A stretch of DNA of 5,258 nt from NCBI GenBank assembly GCA_963578805.1, contig CAUZDY010000108.1, positions 1 through 5,258 of the forward strand. The letters are read 5' to 3'. Both the position numbers and the translations under genes were made by a program. This document shows positions 1 through 5,236 of the stretch, piece by piece; within the stretch, counting starts at the first letter, position 1, and each line of letters starts with the position of its first letter. The notes below the pieces were generated by a model, which saw only the letters and a list, made by a program, of their open reading frames with translations, ran no database searches and was not told the DNA's origin. The DNA comes from CAUZIB01 sp963578805 (GTDB lineage: Bacteria > Acidobacteriota > Vicinamibacteria > Vicinamibacterales > UBA8438).

Positions 1-24
1 CTGATTCTACCCTCAGCCAGTCCG

Positions 25-48
25 TCGCCCTCCATGTCTGGAGGTCGA
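25..48 (+). promoter_or_regulatory. Hairpin sequestering the integrase Shine-Dalgarno
   Basis: CCTCCA (29-34) and TGGAGG (39-44) are perfect inverted repeats around a TGTC loop. After one C/T mismatch the stem continues with TCG (25-27) against CGA (46-48), giving nine pairs with one mismatch. The 3' arm contains GGAGG (40-44), the only good ribosome binding site for the integrase ATG at 50. In mRNA this fold would hide the ribosome binding site, so it may limit recombinase translation. The structure is read directly from the sequence; the regulatory role is inference. Confidence 0.5.
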
Positions 49-49
49 T

Positions 50-1339
50 ATGAGTAACACACGTCATCAAAACGGCGGGTTAAAGAAGCGGTGCGCCTGT
101 CCGCGCCGAGAATGGTACCGGTGTCCGCATGCGTGGTTCGCACAGGTCAGTCATCTTGGTCGGGTGTACCGCGTGTCGCTCAGCCGGTTTGCTGAGGCTC
201 ATGGTGAAGCGATACCCGCGACAAAGGCTGAGGCGAAGAATCTCTTAACTCGCATTCGGGTTGAGATTCAAACCGGGAAGTTTCCGATTCTAAGACCGGT
301 GGTGCAGTCCGTCATGACTGGTCTGACCTTTGGTGACCTGTGCGACCGGTACCTTGTCGAATATGTCGGCAAAATATCCACCGACCACGGTACACGCTGG
401 AGCGAGCAGCACCTACGACCACGTACGGCTGAGCAAGCCGAGCATCATTTGAACATCATCCGACAGGTCGCTGTTCCTGCTGCGCATGGCCAGACGATCC
501 GTCTGGAATCCAAGCCGATAGCAGACCTGTCCACGGTCGATGTGCGCACGGTGCAATCGGTACGTCGTCCGAAGGGTGCGGTTGGGTGTAATCGGACTAT
601 GGCGCGGTTACGGCATCTGTGTAACTGGGCAGTAGGGGAGGGCATGATCGACCGCAGCCCGTTCCAGCGGAATGGAGTCACGCTGGTCAAGCTGGACACA
701 CATGCGGAAACGGAACGCACCCGTCGCTTAGAGGGCGACGAAGAACGTCGGCTCTTACAACACGCGAGTCCGCACCTACGGGCGTTGATTGTGGCGGCAC
801 TGTCCACCGGGTGTCGGAGGGGTGAGTTGTTGAGCTTGCAGTGGAAGCAGCTACGCCGCAACGACAAGGGTGACGTTGAGTACCTCGTGCTACCCGCGAC
901 AAAAACCAAGACGCATCAGAACCGTGTCATTCCGGTGTCATCCGACGTACGTGCCGTGTTGGAAATGCGCCGTACCGATCCCAAGGGGAACCCGTGTCCG
1001 CCTGATGCGTTTGTCTTTGGCAATGAGGTCGGGGAACGCATCGAGAGCGTCAAGACGGCGTGGCGCAACACCTGTCGTCGGACGGGTATCAGCGACTTGC
1101 ACTTCCATGATCTGCGGCGGGAGTTCGCGTGTCGGTTACTGGAGTCGAAAGCTGACCTTCACGACGTGCGGGAGTTTCTTGGTCACGCGAACGTCACCAC
1201 GACTTCACGCTACTTGCGGAGTACACCCGTGCGACTGGTCGAGGCGTTGGAACGGATGGGAGCATCAGCGAAGCGGTCGGAGGAGGCGACTGACCAACCC
1301 GCGCGTACGACGACCATCGTTGCGACCCCGACGCGCTGA
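50..1339 (+). CDS. Tyrosine recombinase / phage-type site-specific integrase
   Basis: This 429-residue protein is a complete tyrosine recombinase, which would catalyse strand exchange between attachment sites to integrate or excise a mobile element. Residues 1-45 carry a Cys/His-rich arm (C15, C17, C25, H27) followed by basic and aromatic residues, probably the arm-type DNA-binding region. Residues about 93-195 look like the helical core-binding domain. The catalytic domain shows Arg I in TGCRRGEL (R256), a likely beta-hairpin lysine (K287, or K285), HDLR (H353, R356), LGHAN (H379) and the nucleophile Y388 in SRYLR. All catalytic positions are present, so it is probably active. The ATG at 50 follows GGAGG with five bases between. 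A polar C-terminal tail (about 404-429) adds nothing recognisable. It is not an integron IntI: it points toward the other genes, and no IntI-specific patch was seen. Its attachment site could not be located. Confidence 0.95.
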   Translation: MSNTRHQNGGLKKRCACPRREWYRCPHAWFAQVSHLGRVYRVSLSRFAEAHGEAIPATKAEAKNLLTRIRVEIQTGKFPILRPVVQSVMTGLTFGDLCDRYLVEYVGKISTDHGTRWSEQHLRPRTAEQAEHHLNIIRQVAVPAAHGQTIRLESKPIADLSTVDVRTVQSVRRPKGAVGCNRTMARLRHLCNWAVGEGMIDRSPFQRNGVTLVKLDTHAETERTRRLEGDEERRLLQHASPHLRALIVAALSTGCRRGELLSLQWKQLRRNDKGDVEYLVLPATKTKTHQNRVIPVSSDVRAVLEMRRTDPKGNPCPPDAFVFGNEVGERIESVKTAWRNTCRRTGISDLHFHDLRREFACRLLESKADLHDVREFLGHANVTTTSRYLRSTPVRLVEALERMGASAKRSEEATDQPARTTTIVATPTR

Positions 1340-1381
1340 CATGCGGGAACCGTCTTCCGAACGCCGTACGCAGGAGGGAGA

Positions 1382-1412
1382 GGCAGGCGGTTCAACGGGC
1401 CCTGCCAATTTT
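1382..1412 (+). terminator. Weak candidate terminator after the integrase
   Basis: GGCAGG (1382-1387) can pair with CCTGCC (1401-1406) across a 13-base loop and is followed by AATTTT, 43 bases after the integrase stop. The stem is short and the T run is only four bases. The right arm and T run are conserved in the second copy of the 84-base repeat but the left arm is not, so the fold may be incidental. Confidence 0.3.
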
Positions 1413-1471
1413 CGCTCGTGGGGTAAAAAGCTAGGGCGAAGTTAGTCGCGCGGGTGCGCCGCGCGCCATTC
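1388..1471. repeat. 84-base direct repeat, copy 1 (Sel1 gene tail plus downstream sequence)
   Basis: This segment aligns without gaps to 1883-1966, with 64 of 84 positions identical by hand count. Conservation is uneven: 1388-1430, which is non-coding, matches at 38 of 43 positions, and 1451-1471, the last codons of the Sel1-type gene, at 18 of 21. The 20 bases between, around the stop codon, match at only 8. Homology stops abruptly at 1388 on the integrase side. On the - strand, the GC-rich coding end can form GCGCGG/CCGCGC; copy 2 forms a different but equivalent GCCGCG/CGCGGC stem. Confidence 0.75.
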
Positions 1472-1840
1472 CTCAGCCAGTCGCTCTGCCTCGGCGATCT
1501 GCTCTGCCGTCATGTTGCGGCCCACCCACTCACGCTGGTCGAATTCGCCATCTAGCCAGCCCGATCCGAGGGTAAACCACATGTACGCGGTTACCAGATT
1601 TTTGGGGACACCTAGGCCCGTATGATGCATCACTCCGAAGTTGAACTGGGCTGCTTCCTTACCCTGGTCGGCGGCGAGACCAATCCACCGGGCGGCTTCG
1701 CCGGGGTCCTTCGCGCAACCATCACGGCCCTTAAGATATGCATTTCCGACAGCTGTCTGCGCGTTGGCATCACCGGCTTCTGCCCGTGCGCGTAGCTCCT
1801 CAAAGGATTCTTCTGACGGAGGTTTCTCTGAATCTGTCAT
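1442..1840 (-). CDS. Short Sel1-repeat (TPR-like) protein
   Basis: The 132-residue product contains about two Sel1-like repeats. One spans residues 25-60 (ANAQTAVGNAYLKG, then AARWIGLAADQG). The second spans about 61-95 (AAQFNFGVMHHTGLGV, then AYMWFTLG). The C-terminal helix (MTAEQIAEAERLAEEW) is the usual ending of such proteins. Sel1 repeats form helical solenoids for protein-protein contacts; many bacterial members are adaptors or uncharacterised. No signal peptide or membrane segment is visible, so a cytosolic protein is likely. The ATG at 1840 is the only in-frame start after a stop codon 27 bases upstream, but no close Shine-Dalgarno precedes it. A nine-codon frame starting at 1864 ends on a TGA overlapping this ATG, which may be chance. 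It converges with the integrase, 102 bases apart. The partner is unknown. Confidence 0.85.
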   Translation of the reverse strand: MTDSEKPPSEESFEELRARAEAGDANAQTAVGNAYLKGRDGCAKDPGEAARWIGLAADQGKEAAQFNFGVMHHTGLGVPKNLVTAYMWFTLGSGWLDGEFDQREWVGRNMTAEQIAEAERLAEEWRAAHPRD

Positions 1841-1861
1841 GACACTGTAAGCCGAGAAGCC

Positions 1862-1890
1862 ATCCTACCTCTCGCCAGAGGACGGTTCAA
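1862..1890 (-). promoter_or_regulatory. Candidate sigma-70 promoter of the Sel1-type gene
   Basis: On the - strand, TTGAAC (1890-1885) and TAGGAT (1867-1862) are separated by exactly 17 bases. They match the -35 and -10 consensus at four of six positions each. The -10 ends 21 bases before the ATG, giving a short leader. The spacer holds a perfect CCTCT/AGAGG inverted repeat with a four-base loop (1868-1881). The same TTGAAC-N17-TAGG layout recurs upstream of the membrane-protein gene, which strengthens the call. Confidence 0.45.
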
Positions 1891-1966
1891 TGGGGCCTGC
1901 CAATTTTCGATCCTGGGGTAAGAAGTCGGCGGGAGGGGGTTGCCGCGGGTGCGCGGCGTTCCATTC
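1883..1966. repeat. 84-base direct repeat, copy 2 (orphan Sel1-tail remnant)
   Basis: This is the second copy of 1388-1471, exactly 495 bases away. Read on the - strand, it still contains a stretch that would encode EWNAAHPR, matching EWRAAHPR at the end of the Sel1-type protein. Here no Sel1 gene precedes it: it begins nine bases after the stop of the membrane-protein gene. I read it as the relic of a former Sel1-family gene end, or as a dispersed intergenic element that also overlaps the Sel1 gene end. Confidence 0.7.
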
Positions 1967-1974
1967 GCGGGCGC

Positions 1975-2379
1975 TTAGACGACGTAAACCCCCACGTAGA
2001 TCAGCGCAAGCCCAAACACCACGCCCAATGAACCGACGATGCGCATGATCCTCTCGTCTACTGACTTTTCGATGTAGCCGAATATGGTCTCTAAGATCCG
2101 CCGGAGGACGTTCGGCAACACCAAAAACAAGAGAGCCACGGTCGCCGTGAGCCATCCGACGGTGTGGAGCAATCCGGCCAGCGCCCCCACGCCAAAGTCT
2201 GAGAAGAGGAGTGCCATCGCCAATGTTGCGAACATGACACCGAATGCTCGACATCGGGCATTGGTCGAGAAGAACCATCTCGTCGAACGCAGTGTCGCAC
2301 TCGGCGCAAATATCAGCGGCGCACGACTGACAATGACGAAAATTCCAACCCCGATACAGATAATCGAGAGCGGATCCAT
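1975..2379 (-). CDS. Small integral membrane protein, unknown function
   Basis: I do not recognise this 134-residue family. It is strongly hydrophobic, with four likely membrane segments at residues about 4-25, 45-61, 66-88 and 112-133. A basic stretch containing R31, R34, R42 and R44 follows the first, and a polar amphipathic segment (about 92-113, with LRRILETIFGYIEKSVDER) lies between the third and fourth. By the positive-inside rule, the loops at 31-44 and 93-113 would be cytoplasmic; that topology is inference. No catalytic or transport motif is visible. The start is well supported: GGAGGT lies nine bases before the ATG. A promoter-like element sits 65-93 bases upstream, so the gene is probably transcribed separately from the exonuclease gene. 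Codon periodicity and the strong ribosome binding site make it a credible gene despite overlapping open frames on both strands. Confidence 0.75.
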   Translation of the reverse strand: MDPLSIICIGVGIFVIVSRAPLIFAPSATLRSTRWFFSTNARCRAFGVMFATLAMALLFSDFGVGALAGLLHTVGWLTATVALLFLVLPNVLRRILETIFGYIEKSVDERIMRIVGSLGVVFGLALIYVGVYVV

Positions 2380-2428
2380 GATTTAGCTACCTCCGTAACG
2401 CGAAACGAAATGCGCCGTCGCTCCGAAC

Positions 2429-2442
2429 GAACGGTGACGTTC
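2429..2442. promoter_or_regulatory. Small palindrome near the predicted transcription start of the membrane-protein gene
   Basis: GAACG (2429-2433) and CGTTC (2438-2442) are perfect inverted repeats around GTGA, and a further GAACG precedes at 2425. On the - strand the palindrome begins one base after the candidate -10, where a repressor could block transcription. A five-base stem is short enough to arise by chance. Confidence 0.25.
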
Positions 2443-2443
2443 T

Positions 2444-2472
2444 TGCCTAACTCCACGCGGCGGGCGGTTCAA
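2444..2472 (-). promoter_or_regulatory. Candidate promoter of the membrane-protein gene
   Basis: On the - strand, TTGAAC (2472-2467) lies 17 bases from TAGGCA (2449-2444), the same spacing as in the Sel1-gene promoter. The -35 matches four of six consensus positions, but the -10 is weak. The overlapping GTTAGGC (2451-2445) also fits the GTTRRRY core of integron attC sites, so a recombination site is an alternative reading. No partner RYYYAAC was found. Confidence 0.35.
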
Positions 2473-2514
2473 TCAGAAAAATGGGCTTACGGCTCACGCT
2501 GATGCGCCAGGTAC

Positions 2515-3057
2515 TCACCGCGTCCGGGTATACCATTCCTCCACACCGACTCCTGTCTTCTCGATAGCCCGTAGAAGCACCTGCCCTGCCGCGTGCGCAT
2601 CCTCAAGTGCATCGTGATGCTCAAACGTGATCCCCAGATACTCAGCAATGTTGTCCAGCTTGTAACCTCTCCGCGAAAATTGCGTCCAGGTTTTTCGTAC
2701 GACCGCCGCCGTATCGAGCCATCGCACATCCAAGTTTGGCTCACCGTGCAGACGACACGCGGCCCAGAACGCACTACGATCGAACATCGTGTGACAACCG
2801 ACGATCTGATCTTCGAGGCGTCGACGGAGGCCAGGTAGGAGTTCCGGTAATCGTGGCGCGTGTCGTACTGTCTCGTCCGTGATGCCATGCAGTGCGACAT
2901 TGAACTCGGCGAAAGCCACGCCAGGATTCACCAACGACGACCAGCGGTCCACACACCGACCGTCCACAAACTGCACAATTCCAATCTGGCAGACCGACGC
3001 ACTGTCCGATGTCGCGGTTTCGACATCGACCACGGCAAAGCTCTGTCCATGAGGCAT
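2515..3057 (-). CDS. DEDDh-family 3'-5' exonuclease (DnaQ/RNase T-like)
   Basis: The 180-residue product has all motifs of the DEDDh exonucleases, two-metal enzymes that remove 3' nucleotides from DNA or RNA. With the start chosen here, Exo I is VVDVETA (D11, E13), Exo II is CHTMFD (D93) and Exo III is HDALEDA (H148 and D153, spaced H-x4-D). HGITDETV (57-64) and the closing helix AHAAGQVLL are also typical. Its length fits a stand-alone domain; no polymerase or other domain is attached. The frame stays open back to a GTG at 3165, which would overlap the upstream nuclease gene by 92 bases. I chose the ATG at 3057 because the fold starts about six residues later and it lies 16 bases past the upstream stop. 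No start has a good Shine-Dalgarno, so translational coupling is possible. It is the last gene of the three-gene run. Substrate is unknown. Confidence 0.88.
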   Translation of the reverse strand: MPHGQSFAVVDVETATSDSASVCQIGIVQFVDGRCVDRWSSLVNPGVAFAEFNVALHGITDETVRHAPRLPELLPGLRRRLEDQIVGCHTMFDRSAFWAACRLHGEPNLDVRWLDTAAVVRKTWTQFSRRGYKLDNIAEYLGITFEHHDALEDAHAAGQVLLRAIEKTGVGVEEWYTRTR

Positions 3058-3073
3058 GGAGAAGGCCGCCTGG

Positions 3074-4066
3074 CTACCCTTGGGCCACAGCATTGAAGAG
3101 CGGCAAGCCGGCTGCGGGTAAGCCATGTTTTCTGATGAGTGACTCGATTCGCCGAGCCTCGTCACCTGCGCATGCGTACGCTCGGATTGTCAGGCGCTCG
3201 CGCGCGAATGTCCGCGTTTGCGAATCAAGGTCCAGCGTTCCCTGGGCCAGTGCCGTCTGCTCGCCGGATGTCAGATGTGGCGTGATAAAACGGTCGCCAA
3301 GCGACCGCATGAAATCATTCGTTCGTCGTCCATCGTAGTACGTCCTGAGCCGACCGAATACACCCTTCGCATTCTTGTTGTTGGTCGTCCGTGGGTCCTT
3401 CCAAGAGATGCCCACATAGAGTAGTTGTGTGCCAAGCCAAATCGTATACACCCCGGTGGACGTCGGAATCTCCCGACCTTCGGCGGCGATCAGGTCACCC
3501 ATCTTTACTGTCGGTCCCTGCTCAAGTTGTTCAAGAGCCTTGTCACTCGAGCCACGTAGAGCCGACGATATTTCTTTCTCAGCACCAGTGTCCTTTGGGT
3601 TCGTGTGCAAGAGTACAGGTCGAGCGGAGGGCCTAGAAGGGCGCTTGATCCGCTTGGTGAGTGGTTGGCCGTCTCTGTCGTAGGCAATGCTTGGGATTGC
3701 GGGTGGCTCCGATTGATGCCGCCCCGCGTTGTATTCAGTTCGGGCAGAGGCGACGTAGTGATGACGTTCTGCGTAGTCGCAGCGCGCGTCGGGAAATTCG
3801 AGGCACCACAAGACAGCAATTGTTTTCTCGGCAAACACCCAATCTCGGTTCTGTTCGTAAAGCCAGTTTTGGAAAATGGCGATCGGCATTCCCGTGAAGT
3901 AACCCGTCCTCCAATTCGTACTTTCGGAGCTGGCTTTGACCGCTAGCGCAGCTTGCTTGGCAGGGCGTACGGCGGTACGAATGTTGGCTGCTGAGGTCAG
4001 GTTAAATTGGTTCACCGCTAGGCCCGCGGCATGGATAGCGTGCTTTCCTGCGCTGGTTGTATACAT
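3074..4066 (-). CDS. GIY-YIG nuclease with an N-terminal domain shared with its neighbour
   Basis: The 330-residue protein has two parts. Residues about 9-135 are an unrecognised domain, nearly the same as in the upstream gene. Residues about 200-327 are a GIY-YIG endonuclease domain: GVYTIW (Y207), LLYVGIS (Y217, G219), GRLRTYYDGRR (R239, R241), the metal-ligand glutamate in RIESLI (E308) and a closing LFN (N325). All expected catalytic positions are present. Between them is a basic, probably flexible linker (136-199). GIY-YIG enzymes cut DNA strands in repair, restriction, homing and transposition. The GRR...DRF pattern resembles small stand-alone GIY-YIG proteins rather than UvrC. AGGGAG lies ten bases before the ATG at 4066. 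The gene starts 26 bases after the upstream stop and ends 16 bases before the exonuclease, suggesting co-expression. The N-terminal domain may target the nuclease, but that is inference. Confidence 0.9.
   Translation of the reverse strand: MYTTSAGKHAIHAAGLAVNQFNLTSAANIRTAVRPAKQAALAVKASSESTNWRTGYFTGMPIAIFQNWLYEQNRDWVFAEKTIAVLWCLEFPDARCDYAERHHYVASARTEYNAGRHQSEPPAIPSIAYDRDGQPLTKRIKRPSRPSARPVLLHTNPKDTGAEKEISSALRGSSDKALEQLEQGPTVKMGDLIAAEGREIPTSTGVYTIWLGTQLLYVGISWKDPRTTNNKNAKGVFGRLRTYYDGRRTNDFMRSLGDRFITPHLTSGEQTALAQGTLDLDSQTRTFARERLTIRAYACAGDEARRIESLIRKHGLPAAGLPLFNAVAQG
3659..4042. repeat. Coding direct repeat, copy 1: shared N-terminal domain in the GIY-YIG gene
   Basis: This segment encodes residues 9-136 of the GIY-YIG protein and aligns, without gaps, with 4717-5100. 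The most similar stretch encodes GMPIAIFQNWLYEQNR, LEFP, ARCDYA and EYNAGRHQ. Similarity is visible at DNA level too, for example a shared run around atggcgatcggcat. Homology starts and stops sharply at the domain edges. Confidence 0.9.
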
Positions 4067-4092
4067 GTCAGTGATTCTCCCTGGTCCCTTCT

Positions 4093-5193
4093 TTAGTCAA
4101 TAGTCTCCGGATCGATAGGTTCGTCGAGGTCTTCTTCCCGAAAGTAACTCGTTCTTCCGATTTCCAGTATGCGTTGCAGGAATTCTGTTCCTCCAAGACG
4201 CACCGCGTTCTCTAGTTCGCGAAAACCGTCCCTTGTCATGGGAACGCGATCATCGCGAACGATCGGCGTGGTAGGACACACGTACTCCTGTACGAAGTGC
4301 TCGTCTCCCCCGGGGGTCATTTTTGCCACTTGGTGAGTGCTCGTGTCTATACCCATCCACGTTTCTGGAATATCGCCGAAAGCGGCATTGTTTATCCATT
4401 CCTCATTCTCGTCATCCAAGTCTCCCAGCGTCAGAATCTCATCGCTGCGTACCGGATGGTTAGAGCCGGTCAAATACTTGGTTCGAAACTCCTGGTCAAA
4501 CTCTTTGGTGAACAAGAGCGTTGCGACCCTGTCTGCAAGCGCGCCGAAATCGAGCGTGGTTTTTTTCGAGATGTTGACGACGTGAGCTGCCCGGGTAATT
4601 GCCGACGATTTAATGAAACGCGTTGGAGACTCGTCTCGCAGTTTAGCCGCGGTGGCAACCAACTTTCGCTCCCGGTCGGTAAGGCGAATACTCAGACTTG
4701 TTGTGACTGTTCCGATCACTGGCTGGCCGTCTCTGCTGTAGGCAACGCTTGGGTTCCCGGGTGGTGGGGCTTGATGACGTCCCGCGTTGTACTCGGTTCG
4801 AGTAGAGGCAACATAACGATGACGGTCGGCGTAGTCGCAGCGGGCGTTGGGAAACTCGAGGCACCACAACACAGCCAACGTTCCGTCGGTAAATCGCCAC
4901 TCTCGGTTCTGTTCGTATAGCCAATTCTGGAAGATGGCGATCGGCATCCCCGTAAAGTCGCCCGTCTTCCCTTTCGTACCCTCGGAGCGTGATTTCACCG
5001 CTGGAGCGGCGTCACTGGCAAGTGCCACTGCTTCACGAATTTTGGCCGCTGAGGTCAGGTCAAATCGATTCACCGCTAAGCCCGCGGCATGAATAGCATT
5101 TCGTTCCTCAGTGTCTGCTGAGGTTTTCTTTCTCTTTGATGACCCGCTGGTCTCTGTCGAATGACGTAGGGTTTTTTGTGATGTCTTGGTCAT
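4093..5193 (-). CDS. Shared-domain protein with a TacA/DUF1778-like ribbon-helix-helix segment
   Basis: I recognise only part of this 366-residue protein. Residues 1-31 are basic and Ser/Thr-rich, probably disordered. Residues 32-159 are the domain shared with the GIY-YIG neighbour, with about 73% identity. Residues about 165-206 (SLSIRLTDRERKLVATAAKL, then the SPTRFIKSSAITRAA stretch) resemble the DUF1778/TacA ribbon-helix-helix family: a beta strand, then two helices, with an S-x-x-x-F-I turn. That family binds DNA as dimers and usually serves as the antitoxin of acetyltransferase toxins, but no GNAT toxin gene is seen here. Residues about 214-366 match nothing I know and end in an acidic tail. 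The protein may be a DNA-binding regulator or targeting subunit of the operon. The first in-frame ATG is at 5193, preceded only by a weak GGA. An inverted repeat lies 25-43 bases upstream. It appears to be the first gene of the run. Confidence 0.8.
   Translation of the reverse strand: MTKTSQKTLRHSTETSGSSKRKKTSADTEERNAIHAAGLAVNRFDLTSAAKIREAVALASDAAPAVKSRSEGTKGKTGDFTGMPIAIFQNWLYEQNREWRFTDGTLAVLWCLEFPNARCDYADRHRYVASTRTEYNAGRHQAPPPGNPSVAYSRDGQPVIGTVTTSLSIRLTDRERKLVATAAKLRDESPTRFIKSSAITRAAHVVNISKKTTLDFGALADRVATLLFTKEFDQEFRTKYLTGSNHPVRSDEILTLGDLDDENEEWINNAAFGDIPETWMGIDTSTHQVAKMTPGGDEHFVQEYVCPTTPIVRDDRVPMTRDGFRELENAVRLGGTEFLQRILEIGRTSYFREEDLDEPIDPETID
4717..5100. repeat. Coding direct repeat, copy 2: shared N-terminal domain in the upstream gene
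   Basis: This is the partner of 3659-4042 and encodes residues 32-159 of the 366-residue protein. Of 129 aligned residues (32-160), I count about 94 identical, with no insertion or deletion. Differences cluster in residues 49-78 and in the Pro-rich end, while the FQNWLYEQN-to-AGRHQ core is nearly invariant. This points to duplication followed by joining to a different C-terminal half. Confidence 0.9.
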
Positions 5194-5217
5194 GGTGTTT
5201 TCCAGGTCTATGGACGC

Positions 5218-5236
5218 TAACTTAATTGACTAGTTA
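5218..5236. promoter_or_regulatory. AT-rich inverted repeat upstream of the operon
   Basis: TAACT (5218-5222) and AGTTA (5232-5236) form a perfect inverted repeat with nine bases between, in a notably AT-rich patch. It lies 25 to 43 bases before the ATG of the 366-residue protein, where promoter or operator elements would be expected. Self-repression by the ribbon-helix-helix segment would fit, but that is inference. No convincing -35/-10 pair could be assigned before the window ends. Confidence 0.3.

Noticed and set aside
445..909. Open frame of 154 codons on the - strand
   Set aside because: It is antisense to the integrase, with no recognisable domain and no ribosome binding site seen.
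870..1445. Open frame of 191 codons on the + strand
   Set aside because: It overlaps the catalytic half of the integrase in another frame; its Arg-rich composition is typical of a shifted GC-rich frame.
1388..1451. attC-like site after the Sel1 gene (AAC-containing core near the stop, GTTGAAC at the far end)
   Set aside because: The outer cores pair poorly and the first does not fit RYYYAAC. The integrase faces toward the genes and lacks a visible IntI patch, so an integron is not called.
1865..2278. Open frame of 137 codons on the - strand ending in the repeat copy
   Set aside because: It overlaps the membrane-protein gene in another frame, and the latter has a strong ribosome binding site and clear membrane segments. 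Only its last part, within the 84-base repeat, is informative.
2491..2508. Terminator-like stem after the exonuclease gene (GGC-CAT against GTG-GCC with a mismatch), T run further on
   Set aside because: The stem is short and imperfect, and the T run is eight bases away, so a rho-independent terminator is not supported.
4297..4920. Open frame of 207 codons on the + strand inside the 366-residue gene, with a similar one at 3605-3946 inside the GIY-YIG gene
   Set aside because: Both are antisense shadows. They resemble each other only because they are the reverse strand of the duplicated domain, which carries convincing protein conservation on the - strand.
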